Shown here piece by piece: positions 8,319 through 17,193 of a stretch of DNA of 64,000 nt. Under the pieces are notes generated by a model. The model had not been told where the DNA came from. It did no database searches and saw only the letters and a list, made by a program, of their open reading frames with translations. Within the stretch, counting starts at the first letter, position 1. Every line of letters starts with the position of its first letter. A program made the position numbers and the translations under genes. Source of the stretch: CBDFMR01 sp965249765 (lineage in GTDB: Bacteria > Bacteroidota > Bacteroidia > Chitinophagales > Saprospiraceae); the NCBI GenBank assembly GCA_965249765.1, contig CBDFMR010000005.1, positions 1,302,001 through 1,366,000 on the forward strand, written 5' to 3'.

Positions 8319-10739
8319 TTACTTCACTCCAAGGGCACGTAGTGTCTCGAAATCAAGTTGTCCAACTGGAAGACTATTATCTTTCTGGAATTGAACCAAA
8401 GCAGCTTTGGTTTTCGCACCCATTGAGTTATCAATAGGACCTGGATCATAACCTCTTGCTTTAAGAGCAGCTTGTACTCTTCTAGTAAGATCAGCTGTTA
8501 CATCAGCATCACAAACTACTTCTCTCCATTCAGTGACTCCACCTCGTTTTACAAGTTGTCTCTTAGAGATTGTCTTGTACTGAGCAGGTATATCACTAGT
8601 CTGTACACTAGCTGAGTTAGCTAATTTCTTGTAAGATCTAGTCTCGTATTGAGCAGCAACAGGATTTTCGTTTACAGTCGCATCACCAGCCAATTTCTGA
8701 TAACTTCTAGTCTTGTATTGAGCAGCAACAGGATTTTCAGTTGTTGTAGCGTCAGATACCAATTTCTGATAATTTCTAGTCTTGTACTGAGCAGCAACAG
8801 GATTTTCATTTACAGTCGCATCACCAGCAAGTTTTCTATATGTTCTTGTCGTGTACTGGTTACAGTCAGTTTCTCCTCCAGATTCACCATAAGTAATGAA
8901 TTCTGTTCTTCTGTTCTGTCTTTTACCTTCTGAGGTGGCGTTGGATGCAATAGGTTCACCTTCACCTTTACCCTCATAACTCAATCGACTAGCAGCGATA
9001 CCTGAGCTAACTAATACATCGTAAACTGCTTTGGCTCTTCTGTTAGAAAGGTCAATGTTGCTAGCTTCACTACCATCACTATCTGTGTGTCCAACGAGTC
9101 TTGCAGTTACAGCTGGGCTATCTTTCAACATTCTTTCCAATTTACCTATCTCAGTATATGATGACTGAAGTAGCTCGGCAGAGCCAGTACGGAAGTTGAT
9201 GTTTTTAAGGATCATTTTCTTACCGCAGGGTACGGACTCAGTAGAAGCAGCAGAAGCGAGCTTCTGATAAGTTCTAGTCTGGTACTTAGCAGGAATCTCT
9301 GTAACCTCAGTACGCGCCGCTTCTACAAGTTTTCTGTATGTACGAGTCTCATATCTTGCAGGAACGTCTGCAACTTGTGAATTAGCAGCTGATACAAGTT
9401 TCTCATAAGAGCGAGTCTCATATCTTGCAGGAACTTGAACAGCCTCAGATCTTGCAGCTTCTACAAGCTTCTGGTAAGAACGAGTCTCATACTTAGCAGG
9501 AATCGTATTTACCTCAGTACGTGCAGGAGAAACAAGTTTTTGGTAAGAACGAGTTTCGTACTTAGCAGGAATTGTATTGGCATCTGAACTAGCAGCTGCT
9601 ACAATTTTCTGATATGTTCTACTACCATACTTAGCAGGAATGTCAACAACTCTAGTACAGTCATCGCCATTATCAACCCATCCTTCGTCGCATCCTACTC
9701 TTACTTGCTTAGTTACAGTTCTAAACTGAGCTGGAGTCTCTACAAGACACCATACTAGGCAATCATTAGGATCAGCAGAAAGACAGTTTCTGTCGGCTTT
9801 TCTTTTTACCCACTTAGAGGAAGACGGTGCCACTTCGATAGTGATTTGCTCTGTAGTATACTTAGCAGGTGTTCTTTCTATTTTGGTTGAAGCTTCTTCG
9901 ATCAATACTTCCTCTGTCACTGACTCATACTTGGCAGGTACAGTAGAAAGAGTAGAATAAGCTTCTTTTACAAGTACTTCTTCTGTCATAGTCTCATACT
10001 TGGCAGGTATAACAGAAAGAGTAGAATAAGCTTCTTTTACAAGTACTTCTTCTGTCATAGTCTCATACTTAGCAGGAACCGTAGTAATGGTAGAGTAAGC
10101 CTCTTGTACGAGTACTTCTTCTGTCATAGTTTCATAGGTTGCAGGTACAACTGAAACTCTGGTTCCAGCCTCTTGTACGAGCACTTCTTCTGTTACAGTT
10201 TCCCATTTAGCAGGAATAACTTGGATTGTAGTGTAAGCTTCTTGAGCCAACACTTCTTCTGAGACTGTCTCCCATCTTGCTGGTATAGTTCTTAAGCTAG
10301 CAGCTCCTTCTTTCTTGAGTACAGTTTCACTTACCGTTTCCCATTGTGCCGGGACAACAGATAGTGTAGAAGATGCTTCACGAGCAAGCACTTCTTCTGA
10401 CATTGTCTCGAATTGCGCCGGGACGGCAGATAGAGTAGAAGATGCTTCACGAGCAAGTACATCTTCTGTCATAGTCTCGAATTGAGCAGCATTGACACTT
10501 AGTGTAGTAGAAGCTTCTCTTTTTAGTACATCTTCTGTCATGGTTTCATGACTAGCACCGACAATCGATACTTTAGTAGAAGCTGCACGAGTCATAACTT
10601 CCTCAGTTACTGTTTCGTATTCGTCTTGTATGAGGCACTTGGCGTAACACTTACCAGGTTCGGCAGTGTCAGGCTGTGCATGGCCCACGACGGCAACTAC
10701 AAGCAACAAGATTGTGAGAATCAAGTTCATCTTTCTCAT
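8319..10739 (-). CDS. OmpA-family peptidoglycan-binding protein with 23-residue repeats
   Basis: 806 residues, exported (signal peptide to about residue 21). Residues 40-292 are eleven gapless 23-residue units with consensus YETMTEEVLVKEA plus a variable tail ending in PA. A Cys-rich linker follows (about 293-369). Six units of a second 23-residue type (YETRSYQKLV core) cover about 370-507. An OmpA C-terminal domain lies at about 509-625 with NINFRTGSAEL, LVGHTDSDGSEASNIDLSNRRA and RQNRRTEF. Four or five more second-type units come next, then a PG_binding_1 domain (about 746-806, RVQAALKARGYDPGPIDNSMG). The OmpA and PG domains both bind cell wall, so the repeats probably form a spacer or stack between outer membrane and wall. 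The gene has its own promoter and terminator. Confidence 0.9.
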   Translation of the reverse strand: MRKMNLILTILLLVVAVVGHAQPDTAEPGKCYAKCLIQDEYETVTEEVMTRAASTKVSIVGASHETMTEDVLKREASTTLSVNAAQFETMTEDVLAREASSTLSAVPAQFETMSEEVLAREASSTLSVVPAQWETVSETVLKKEGAASLRTIPARWETVSEEVLAQEAYTTIQVIPAKWETVTEEVLVQEAGTRVSVVPATYETMTEEVLVQEAYSTITTVPAKYETMTEEVLVKEAYSTLSVIPAKYETMTEEVLVKEAYSTLSTVPAKYESVTEEVLIEEASTKIERTPAKYTTEQITIEVAPSSSKWVKRKADRNCLSADPNDCLVWCLVETPAQFRTVTKQVRVGCDEGWVDNGDDCTRVVDIPAKYGSRTYQKIVAAASSDANTIPAKYETRSYQKLVSPARTEVNTIPAKYETRSYQKLVEAARSEAVQVPARYETRSYEKLVSAANSQVADVPARYETRTYRKLVEAARTEVTEIPAKYQTRTYQKLASAASTESVPCGKKMILKNINFRTGSAELLQSSYTEIGKLERMLKDSPAVTARLVGHTDSDGSEASNIDLSNRRAKAVYDVLVSSGIAASRLSYEGKGEGEPIASNATSEGKRQNRRTEFITYGESGGETDCNQYTTRTYRKLAGDATVNENPVAAQYKTRNYQKLVSDATTTENPVAAQYKTRSYQKLAGDATVNENPVAAQYETRSYKKLANSASVQTSDIPAQYKTISKRQLVKRGGVTEWREVVCDADVTADLTRRVQAALKARGYDPGPIDNSMGAKTKAALVQFQKDNSLPVGQLDFETLRALGVK
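8583..8858 (-). repeat. Array B2: four 69-bp coding repeats after the OmpA domain
   Basis: Units start at 8858 with QYTTRTYRKLAGDA. Three of them end in ENPVAA and are close in sequence. A degenerate fifth unit leads into the peptidoglycan-binding domain. The OmpA domain therefore interrupts one continuous repeat series. Confidence 0.8.
9225..9632 (-). repeat. Array B1: six 69-bp coding repeats
   Basis: Tandem units of the second 23-residue type (core YETRSYQKLV) lying just before the OmpA domain. The last unit leads into the domain via a CGKK segment. The same period as array A suggests a common ancestor. Confidence 0.8.
9864..10622 (-). repeat. Array A: eleven 69-bp coding repeats
   Basis: In-frame tandem units of 69 bp encode the N-terminal 23-residue repeats of the OmpA-family protein. 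Units 9 and 10 are nearly identical at protein level (YETMTEEVLVKEAYSTL in both), while the outer units have diverged, suggesting internal duplication. Confidence 0.85.
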
Positions 10740-10801
10740 AGTGTAATATGATTTAAATTTGAAAATATTAAGTTAATAAAATTGGTCTATCAAACAGCTC
10801 G

Positions 10802-10809
10802 CAAAGGTA
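10802..10809 (-). promoter_or_regulatory. -7 promoter box of the OmpA-repeat gene
   Basis: Minus-strand TACCTTTG followed by C lies 63 bases upstream of the ATG at 10739, giving an untranslated leader of roughly 55 bases. It directly abuts the 3' end of the HD phosphohydrolase gene (10810). Confidence 0.6.
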
Positions 10810-12024
10810 TCAATTATAATCTGCATAACATAAGAAATGCCTGACTATCACCCTCGTATCAATTAAATTATTTGCTATCCGAGAAATAGGTTTTACATCT
10901 CTCTCTTTGGACAAAATTTGGATTTCGTGGATCTTTTTGGTATAAGCTTGATTTGATTCCAAGCCAGTCAAGACCAGATACATTGCAAGTTGTTCATTTA
11001 CTTTTAAATGATTACCGATTTTAAGACGCTTTTCCTCGATGAGGTCACTATTTATAGGGGCATCACTCATGATTATTTTAAACAGTCTTCTATCCAGTAG
11101 GCAAGTCGAAAGATATGACAGGATGGGGTCCTCATCATTCCTCCATCGTTTAAGGTCACTCCACATATCTACATCATCAATGGAGGCGAAAATATTTAAC
11201 GGCTTATAATCGTCACTATACATATCTTGTAAGCTGACATCATGCCTCATAAAGTAGCTTATCCCTGGACAAGATTCAACAATTCTTCCCATGGAATGAA
11301 GATCGGCGACTCTTCGGAAAAGACTGATGAGCATCTGCTCGGCGGCGACTCCTGTTTTGTGTAAGTAGACTTGCCAGTACATGACTTGACGAGACATGAG
11401 GAATTTCTCTACCGAGTGTATCCCCTTCTCCTCGACCACGAGGTGGTCATCTACTACATCCAACATTGAGATGATACGATCATATCCTATCTTCCCTTCC
11501 ACGACTCCTGTGAAATAACTGTCCCTCATCAGATAGTCCATCCTATCCATATCCAGCTGACCTGATACCAGTTGATGAAAAAATGGCCTGTGGTACTCTC
11601 CTGTGTATATCTCACGACTTTTCCTAAGTGCATCTTCGAATTCATTGTTGAGATAGTCAATAAACACGACTGAAATGTCTTCGTGATGTAGGCTGATAAT
11701 CGTATGCTCGAGTGTGTGGGAAAATGGTCCATGCCCGATATCGTGTAGTAGAGTAGCAATGCAGACTGCTTCATGTTCTTCGTCACTTATCGTAACTCCT
11801 TTAGATATCAATGTTATCACAGCTTGATGGGTAAGGTAGGCGGCCCCCATGGCGTGTTGTAGTCGATTGTGCACAGCACCTGGATATACCAAGCTGGTAA
11901 GGCCCATCTGGGAGATACGTCTTAGTCTTTGAAAGAATGGGTGATCGATAATTCTATAGATGAGATCACCTGGAAAATTGATCAAGCCATAGATTGGGTC
12001 ATTAAATAGTTTTCGTTTACCCAT
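10810..12024 (-). CDS. HD-domain phosphohydrolase
   Basis: 404 residues. An HD domain shows the metal-binding pattern in RLQHAMGAAYLTH and ATLLHDIGHGPFSHTLEH, then DMDRMDYLMRDSYFTG, the hallmark of dGTPase-like and SAMHD1-like phosphohydrolases. The natural substrate is not defined by sequence. The frame is open to an ATG at 12066, but a perfect minus-strand -7 box at 12064-12071 would overlap that codon, so the start at 12024 (MGKRKLFNDPIYG) is preferred and matches the family. It is divergent from porX. Confidence 0.85.
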   Translation of the reverse strand: MGKRKLFNDPIYGLINFPGDLIYRIIDHPFFQRLRRISQMGLTSLVYPGAVHNRLQHAMGAAYLTHQAVITLISKGVTISDEEHEAVCIATLLHDIGHGPFSHTLEHTIISLHHEDISVVFIDYLNNEFEDALRKSREIYTGEYHRPFFHQLVSGQLDMDRMDYLMRDSYFTGVVEGKIGYDRIISMLDVVDDHLVVEEKGIHSVEKFLMSRQVMYWQVYLHKTGVAAEQMLISLFRRVADLHSMGRIVESCPGISYFMRHDVSLQDMYSDDYKPLNIFASIDDVDMWSDLKRWRNDEDPILSYLSTCLLDRRLFKIIMSDAPINSDLIEEKRLKIGNHLKVNEQLAMYLVLTGLESNQAYTKKIHEIQILSKERDVKPISRIANNLIDTRVIVRHFLCYADYN

Positions 12025-12063
12025 TAATATTGTAATATCCCAATGGTCATATTCGTTCGAATG

Positions 12064-12071
12064 CAAAATTA
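12064..12071 (-). promoter_or_regulatory. -7 promoter box of the HD phosphohydrolase gene
   Basis: Minus-strand TAATTTTG followed by C matches TAnnTTTG. It lies about 40 bases upstream of the chosen start at 12024 and rules out the longer reading frame from 12066. Confidence 0.6.
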
Positions 12072-12105
12072 GTTTTAATCACTTTAAATTTTCACTAAAT
12101 AATAT

Positions 12106-13656
12106 ATGAATAAAGTCAAAATCCTATGGGCAGATGATGAAATCGATTTGCTGAAGCCGCAGTTGTTTTTTTTAGAAAAGAAGGGATACGAGGTTATGAC
12201 TGTGACCAATGGTCATGATGCACTGGACAAATTTGAGGAAGAAGATGACATTGATGTCGTATTTCTCGATGAGAGTATGCCTGGCTTGAGTGGACTCGAG
12301 ACCTTGGCACGATTGAGGGGAAAGAACACCCGTATTCCAATAGTGATGATTACTAAGAATGAGGAGGAAAACCTCATGGAAGAGGCGATAGGATCTACCA
12401 TAGATGACTACCTGATCAAGCCTGTCAACCCCAATCAGATACTTCTTACTCTCAAAAGATTGATTGACAATAAGAGATTGGTAAGTGAGAAGACTGCCAC
12501 TGATTATCAACAGGAGTTTCGTCAGATTATCATGGATATCAATAGTGGATTGTCACTTGACCAATGGGTGGACGTTTATAAGAGAATTATAGGGTGGGAA
12601 CTTAAGATTGATGAATCTGACTCTAATGAGATGCAGGATATTCTGTCAATGCAGAAATCTGAGGCCAATAATGAATTTTCAAAATTTGTCGTGAAAAACT
12701 ATGAGACTTGGATCAATGATGAAGAGGTGACCATGTCTTACAATCTCGTAAGAAAGAAGATCTTTCCAAATATAAATCCTGACAAGCCTACTTTTTTTTT
12801 CCTCCTTGACAACCTACGATATGATCAGTGGAAGATCATAGAACCTATCATAAGTGATAAGTTTAGGGTAGAGAGAGAGGATTACTTTATCAGCATCCTA
12901 CCTACATCTACACAGTACAGCAGGAATTCCATTTTTGCAGGAATGAAACCAGAGGCAATTTCTAGACACTTTCCTGATAAATGGCTCAATGATAAAGACC
13001 AGGGCGGAAAGAATATGTATGAGAAAGATTTTGCAGAGCATCTCGTCAGTAGATCGATAAAGGCAAAGGTGAAAACTGACTACGTCAAAGTGACGAACGT
13101 ACATAAAGCAAGACATCTTAGTGACAACATTCACAACTACTTGCAAAATGACATCACATTTATTGTGTACAACTTCATAGACATGCTATCTCATGCTCGT
13201 ACTGAGATGGAAGTTTTAAAAGAGCTGGCCGGAGATGAGAAGGCTTATAGATCTTTGACTCGATCTTGGTTTGAAAATTCGTCGTTGTGGGTGGCGTTGC
13301 AGAAAATTGCAGAGAAGGACGTGCAAGTGTTTATCACAACCGACCATGGAACCATAAGAGTAGGCCAGGCCAGTAAAGTAGTGGGTGATCGAGAGACGAC
13401 CACCAATCTTAGATATAAGGTCGGAAGAAACCTTAGGTATGAAAAAAAGGACGTGCTTGAAGTTCGTGATCCTGAAAAGTACGGTTTGCCTAGACCTAAT
13501 GTGAGCTCGGCATTCATTTTTGCAAAGGAGGATAAGTTTTTCTTATACCCCAATAACTATAATAAGTATCATAACATGTACAAGGATACCTTCCAACATG
13601 GAGGAATATCACTAGAGGAGATGGTGTGTCCTATTGTAGAACTCTCATCTCGGTAG
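12106..13656 (+). CDS. porX: PorX-type response regulator with PglZ domain
   Basis: 516 residues. The receiver domain (about 1-120) has acidic DD at 10-11, phospho-acceptor Asp55 (VVFLDESMPG), Thr83 and Lys105. A helical linker follows. From about 200 there is a PglZ alkaline-phosphatase-like domain with LLDNLRYDQWK and ITTDHGT metal-site motifs. This architecture is that of PorX, the regulator that with the PorY kinase and sigma factor SigP controls type IX secretion genes in Porphyromonas and gliding relatives. The window's many T9SS cargo proteins fit. No porY is adjacent. Confidence 0.93.
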   Translation: MNKVKILWADDEIDLLKPQLFFLEKKGYEVMTVTNGHDALDKFEEEDDIDVVFLDESMPGLSGLETLARLRGKNTRIPIVMITKNEEENLMEEAIGSTIDDYLIKPVNPNQILLTLKRLIDNKRLVSEKTATDYQQEFRQIIMDINSGLSLDQWVDVYKRIIGWELKIDESDSNEMQDILSMQKSEANNEFSKFVVKNYETWINDEEVTMSYNLVRKKIFPNINPDKPTFFFLLDNLRYDQWKIIEPIISDKFRVEREDYFISILPTSTQYSRNSIFAGMKPEAISRHFPDKWLNDKDQGGKNMYEKDFAEHLVSRSIKAKVKTDYVKVTNVHKARHLSDNIHNYLQNDITFIVYNFIDMLSHARTEMEVLKELAGDEKAYRSLTRSWFENSSLWVALQKIAEKDVQVFITTDHGTIRVGQASKVVGDRETTTNLRYKVGRNLRYEKKDVLEVRDPEKYGLPRPNVSSAFIFAKEDKFFLYPNNYNKYHNMYKDTFQHGGISLEEMVCPIVELSSR

Positions 13657-13659
13657 ATT

Positions 13660-14106
13660 CTATAACATGTGCTCGAAAATTTGTGGATTCTCAGCAATGA
13701 ATTCCTTTAGATTTCCCTTGTCGAGGATCAGCCTGATTTTCCTTCCGAGGCTTCCTTTAGATTTTAAATGTATACTCCATAGAGTCATGATGATGAGGTT
13801 AATATCCTTAATTTTCTCAATGTCTTCAATCTCATAGCGGTATGTCTTGAAATAATTTGAGACCATAATATGCGTAGTCGTAATGTCCACCCGCTTAAGG
13901 TCCATGACAGTAAAGAATAGAAACGCAAGACAGACCAGATAACCGATCAAGACTGGAATCCTGAAACTATTATTAGAGATAGCAGTAAATTCCTCAGTAG
14001 CCGTAAGAAATAAAGACAAGGTGAAAAGTCCAAAAAAGACGATCCACATAGTAGGTATAAATACCTTATAAAACAATGTCATATTTGATGAAAGCCTCCA
14101 GGTCAT
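13660..14106 (-). CDS. Small membrane protein with PH-like domain, unknown function
   Basis: 148 residues. Two hydrophobic segments (about 9-30 and 48-66) precede a soluble part whose pattern (VDITTTHIMVSNYFKTYRYEIEDIEKI) resembles bacterial PH-like membrane-anchored proteins. I do not recognise a named family. The start may be the Met at position 9. It lies immediately downstream of tatC with about one base between stop and start, so the two are probably co-transcribed. It converges with porX at a 3-base gap. Confidence 0.65.
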   Translation of the reverse strand: MTWRLSSNMTLFYKVFIPTMWIVFFGLFTLSLFLTATEEFTAISNNSFRIPVLIGYLVCLAFLFFTVMDLKRVDITTTHIMVSNYFKTYRYEIEDIEKIKDINLIIMTLWSIHLKSKGSLGRKIRLILDKGNLKEFIAENPQIFEHML

Positions 14107-14107
14107 A

Positions 14108-14875
14108 CTATATAGGCTTGTTATTTTTCTTGGCGATAAAAATGCTCAATTCGTAAAGGATATACACAGGAACTCCGATTAAGAATTGGGTGATTACATC
14201 AGGAGGTGTAATCAAGGCTGCAAGAATTAAGATGACAACTATTGAATGCCTTCGGTATTTCTTCATCCCCTCCGCCGTGACAAGGCCTACCTTTGAAAGA
14301 AAGTGGACAACAATAGGGAGTTCAAAAACTAGTCCTGTAGGTATCGTAAACATGGTCAAGTAACTAACATAACTATCAAGAGTAGTACTGTTGATGGTCT
14401 CACTTCCTACCGAGTACTCGCCAAGAAATTTTATTGCGAATGGAGCAATGACATAATATCCAAATAATACACCAGTAAGGAAAAGGAGACTACAAACAAC
14501 AACTATGCCCCTAGCTGCTTTTTTTTCTTTGGCGTAGAGGCCTGGGCTCACAAATTTCCAGAATTCCCAAAATATATAAGGAAAGGCAACGATCAATCCC
14601 AGAAAAGCCGACACCTTTATATGTACAAAGAATTCCTCCCCCAAGGCACGGGGAAGAAGTTGTAACTCGGGAGGGGTAAACCCAAAGAGTCCATACGATG
14701 GAAACCAATCCTTCATTGGGGCAAAGATGATCTTCTCAAATACGAAGGTCTTCATTACAAAGAGGACAATACCCACCACTGCCACAGCAGCCAAGGATCT
14801 GATAATATGCCAGCGTAGTTCCTCGAGATGATCGAGAAAGCTCATTTCTTTTTTTACAGATTTGATTTCGGTCAT
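14108..14875 (-). CDS. tatC: Sec-independent protein translocase TatC
   Basis: 255 residues, polytopic inner-membrane receptor of the twin-arginine pathway. The N-terminus MSFLDHLEELRWHIIRS is the classic TatC signature, and six hydrophobic segments follow with FPYIFWEFWKFVSPGLY and a conserved PDVITQFLIGVP near the end. The frame is open from 14944, but the ATG at 14875 gives the usual N-terminus and lies 14 bases below a TATATTTG -7 box. No tatA or tatB is adjacent. The gene ends in TAG. Confidence 0.95.
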   Translation of the reverse strand: MTEIKSVKKEMSFLDHLEELRWHIIRSLAAVAVVGIVLFVMKTFVFEKIIFAPMKDWFPSYGLFGFTPPELQLLPRALGEEFFVHIKVSAFLGLIVAFPYIFWEFWKFVSPGLYAKEKKAARGIVVVCSLLFLTGVLFGYYVIAPFAIKFLGEYSVGSETINSTTLDSYVSYLTMFTIPTGLVFELPIVVHFLSKVGLVTAEGMKKYRRHSIVVILILAALITPPDVITQFLIGVPVYILYELSIFIAKKNNKPI

Positions 14876-14888
14876 AATTACAGGATGG

Positions 14889-14896
14889 CAAATATA
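14889..14896 (-). promoter_or_regulatory. -7 promoter box of tatC
   Basis: Minus-strand TATATTTG followed by CC matches the extended TAnnTTTG consensus and supports the tatC start at 14875. Confidence 0.55.
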
Positions 14897-15061
14897 CGTC
14901 ACCTCGATACCATTCCTTGCTTCTTGTATCGGGACATTTGGCACATTGGTAGAATTAAGATGAAGTTCTCATTTAGGATCATCGACCTTTGACATATAAC
15001 TAAAACTTCTAATGTCTATTGATAGAATATTCGTTTCTTTGACATCAAATTTATACCCACA

Positions 15062-15991
15062 TTGCTCATCGACATCATCATCTTTATTGTAAGTCTTACC
15101 GTTCTTTTGTTTGCCTCTGACTTTTTTATCGGTTCTGCCGAGAAAATAGGTCTTTCGTGTGGTATTTCACCTTTTGTGATAGGAGTTACGATTATAGCTT
15201 TTGGAACATCGTTGCCAGAGCTGGCAACAAGCATAGTATCCGTATACAGCGGGAGTTCTGAGATCGTGGTGGGCAATGTTATTGGGTCTAATATTACCAA
15301 TATTCTACTTGTTCTAGGTATCACAGCTATCGTAGGCAAGAGAATCATTCTTGATTTTGATGTGATGGATATTGAAATGCCTTTACTCTTTGGGTCGGCC
15401 TTTCTCCTTTACTTTACTTTGATGGATCTGCACATCTCATGTTTTGAAGCATGTTTGTTTCTAGCTGGTCTGGCTGCTTTTCTTCTCAATTCATTTACGA
15501 GTGACAAGACGGACGCTGATGAAAGACCATGTGCTACATGGAAAAACTGGGTTCTTCTCATTGCAGGTGGACTGTTTGTATACCTTGGAGCTAAATATAC
15601 TATCTACGCTGTAGAGAATATTTCACTATCAATGGGCATATCTCCAGAGATCATTGCCCTCAGCGTGATAGCTTTAGGAACATCTCTTCCCGAAGTCGTT
15701 GTAAGCATCATGGCAGCAAAGAAAGGAAAGCATGCCATAGCTGTCGGAAACGTTTTGGGAAGCAATATTTTCAATACTTATGCCGTCATGGGCATACCTA
15801 CTTTCCTAGGAGACTTAACCATCCCTCCAGATGTCTTACAGTTCAGCGCACCATTTATGGTTGCAGTCACCATCCTTTTTGGTATGATCTGCCTCTCTAA
15901 GCGGATCAGTAAGTGGGAGGGAGTGATGCTGGTCTTGTTTTATGTCTTCTTCATCGTTGAGCTTTTCCAGAGGGGAGTAGTCCAGGGATAA
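15062..15991 (+). CDS. Sodium/calcium exchanger family membrane protein (YrbG-like)
   Basis: 309 residues, CaCA antiporter fold. Two alpha-repeats carry the ion-binding motifs: GTSLPELATSIVSVYSG then VGNVIGSNITNILLVLG, and GTSLPEVVVSIMAAKKG then VGNVLGSNIFNTYAVMG. About ten hydrophobic segments are present. The start is a TTG at 15062 with no better ATG nearby. It probably exchanges Ca2+ or another cation for Na+ or H+; the exact ion is not defined. It is the last core gene before the mobile-element island. Confidence 0.9.
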   Translation: MLIDIIIFIVSLTVLLFASDFFIGSAEKIGLSCGISPFVIGVTIIAFGTSLPELATSIVSVYSGSSEIVVGNVIGSNITNILLVLGITAIVGKRIILDFDVMDIEMPLLFGSAFLLYFTLMDLHISCFEACLFLAGLAAFLLNSFTSDKTDADERPCATWKNWVLLIAGGLFVYLGAKYTIYAVENISLSMGISPEIIALSVIALGTSLPEVVVSIMAAKKGKHAIAVGNVLGSNIFNTYAVMGIPTFLGDLTIPPDVLQFSAPFMVAVTILFGMICLSKRISKWEGVMLVLFYVFFIVELFQRGVVQG

Positions 15992-16017
15992 CATCAGGTG
16001 TATCCCAAATTTTCGTT

Positions 16018-16445
16018 TTATGCAACATTTCTTAAGTGATTGGTGAGTCGATACCATTGATTATTCATGTTGAGATTGCGTAATCGTATGATGTTAGTTG
16101 CTCCTTTTTTACTCCATCGTTGACCAGATAATTTGCATCTTTTCTGTACCAATGTACGATGTGCAGCTTCCATGGCGCCACTTCCTATATGTAATCCTTT
16201 CTTTCTGTACGCTGGATAGTTCATTCTAAATAAATTCCTTTCCAGATAGCCAAGTAGATTTTCCCTTTCAACCTTTGCCTTGCTATTAGTTAGATGCATT
16301 TTCTTTATCTCATCTACTACTGCCGACCACCTTTTTCTAAAAGCATTTCTCTTATTTGGTCCACCCATCCTATACGCTCTTTTTTTGTTTTTGACAGCTT
16401 CCCAAATTTTGCAATATGCTCCATTAACTTTTGTTGGAAAGAGAT
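16018..16445 (-). pseudogene. ISKra4-like transposase C-terminal remnant, frameshifted
   Basis: The distal part has the ISKra4-type core IGSGAMEAAHRTLVQKRCKL followed by SGQRWSKKGATNIIRLRNL. Upstream, another frame gives FQQKLMEHIAKFGKLSKTKK and then ERIGWVDQIREMLLEK, which resembles the family's preceding segment and joins by a one-base shift near 16330. The N-terminal half, with its catalytic residues, is missing and the fragment ends at the 118-bp tandem repeat. It cannot be active. Confidence 0.7.
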
Positions 16446-16469
16446 AGTACGCATCGGTAATACTCAGAA

Positions 16470-16705
16470 GGTAATAACAACAAGCGGGTATAATAAGGCA
16501 AACAAAGAAATAAAAGTCCGAAAATGCTCAGTCCCAGAAAAGAAACTAAGAGAATTGCAGACTGCTTTGATAATAAAACAAAGACCAGGTAATAACAACA
16601 AGCGGGTATAATAAGGCAAACAAAGAAATAAAAGTCCGAAAATGCTCAGTCCCAGAAAAGAAACTAAGAGAATTGCAGACTGCTTTGATAATAAAACAAA
16701 GACCA
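16470..16705. repeat. Perfect tandem duplication, 2 x 118 bp
   Basis: Positions 16470-16587 are repeated exactly at 16588-16705. The junction reads AAAGACCA then GGTAATAAC; the second copy runs on into TTCGC instead. The unit is open in one plus frame across its length but does not match a family I recognise. Zero divergence means the duplication is very recent, or is an assembly artefact. Confidence 0.9.
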
Positions 16706-16765
16706 TTCGCAAAACTCAAATCTGTAGTACACAAACTAAAAATCAAAAATTTGAATCAACAACCA

Positions 16766-17136
16766 GAACGGACTCTAAGGTCGGGTGATGCGCAATGTGG
16801 GTTAAGGCCAGGCTCAGTTACGAAACAGGGGAAACTCCCTGAAGTTGATGGAGGGAAAGCAATAAGCCTTGATAGGTAAAGCGAATACCAAGACATCAGG
16901 AGAGTAGCGGATCAACTCGTAGTAGTGATGAAACATCTGTAATGGAAGTGGAGCGAAGGGGTTGACATGCTCTGGATATTTTCATCTTGACAACCACCGG
17001 GCTTTCGTTCGGCTGGAATGAGCAAGTGATATGTCCTACTCTTTATAGAGTGAGTGTGAAGAGCCGTGTGAGTCGAGAGGTTCACGCACGGTTCTGTGAG
17101 AGGTTTGGGGGTGAGATTCCCCCTTACCTACTCGAC
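16766..17136 (+). other. ORF-less group II intron
   Basis: The 34-nt domain V is complete at 17061-17094: GAGCCGTGTGAG pairs with TTCACGCACGGTTC, including the catalytic AGC triad. A domain VI stem with GGGGG/CCCCC arms follows, and the element ends near CTACTCGAC at 17136. Upstream lie sequences usual for the 5' half (GGTCGGGTGATGCGC, AACAGGGGAAACTCCC) and the pre-ORF block (GTAATGGAAGTGGAGCGAAGG). Domain IV has no reverse transcriptase gene, so mobility would need help in trans. The 5' boundary (GAACG instead of GTGCG) is uncertain. Confidence 0.75.
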
Positions 17137-17193
17137 ATTTTTAAATTTTTCATTTATATTTTAATAATAATATTTACTGAATAATCAAAAAAC

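Noticed and set aside
10810..12066. Longer HD phosphohydrolase starting at 12066
   Set aside because: Its first codons overlap a perfect minus-strand -7 promoter box, and family similarity begins at 12024.
16470..16705. CRISPR-like array
   Set aside because: Just two 118-bp units with no spacers.
16673..16879. Protein-coding ORF starting in the 118-bp repeat, weakly like an intron RT N-terminus
   Set aside because: It runs into the structured intron, and the similarity (KLRELQ) is too short to support.
16987..17184. ORF beginning MTTTGLSFGWNEQ
   Set aside because: It lies across domains V and VI of the group II intron; such ORFs are translation artefacts of the ribozyme.
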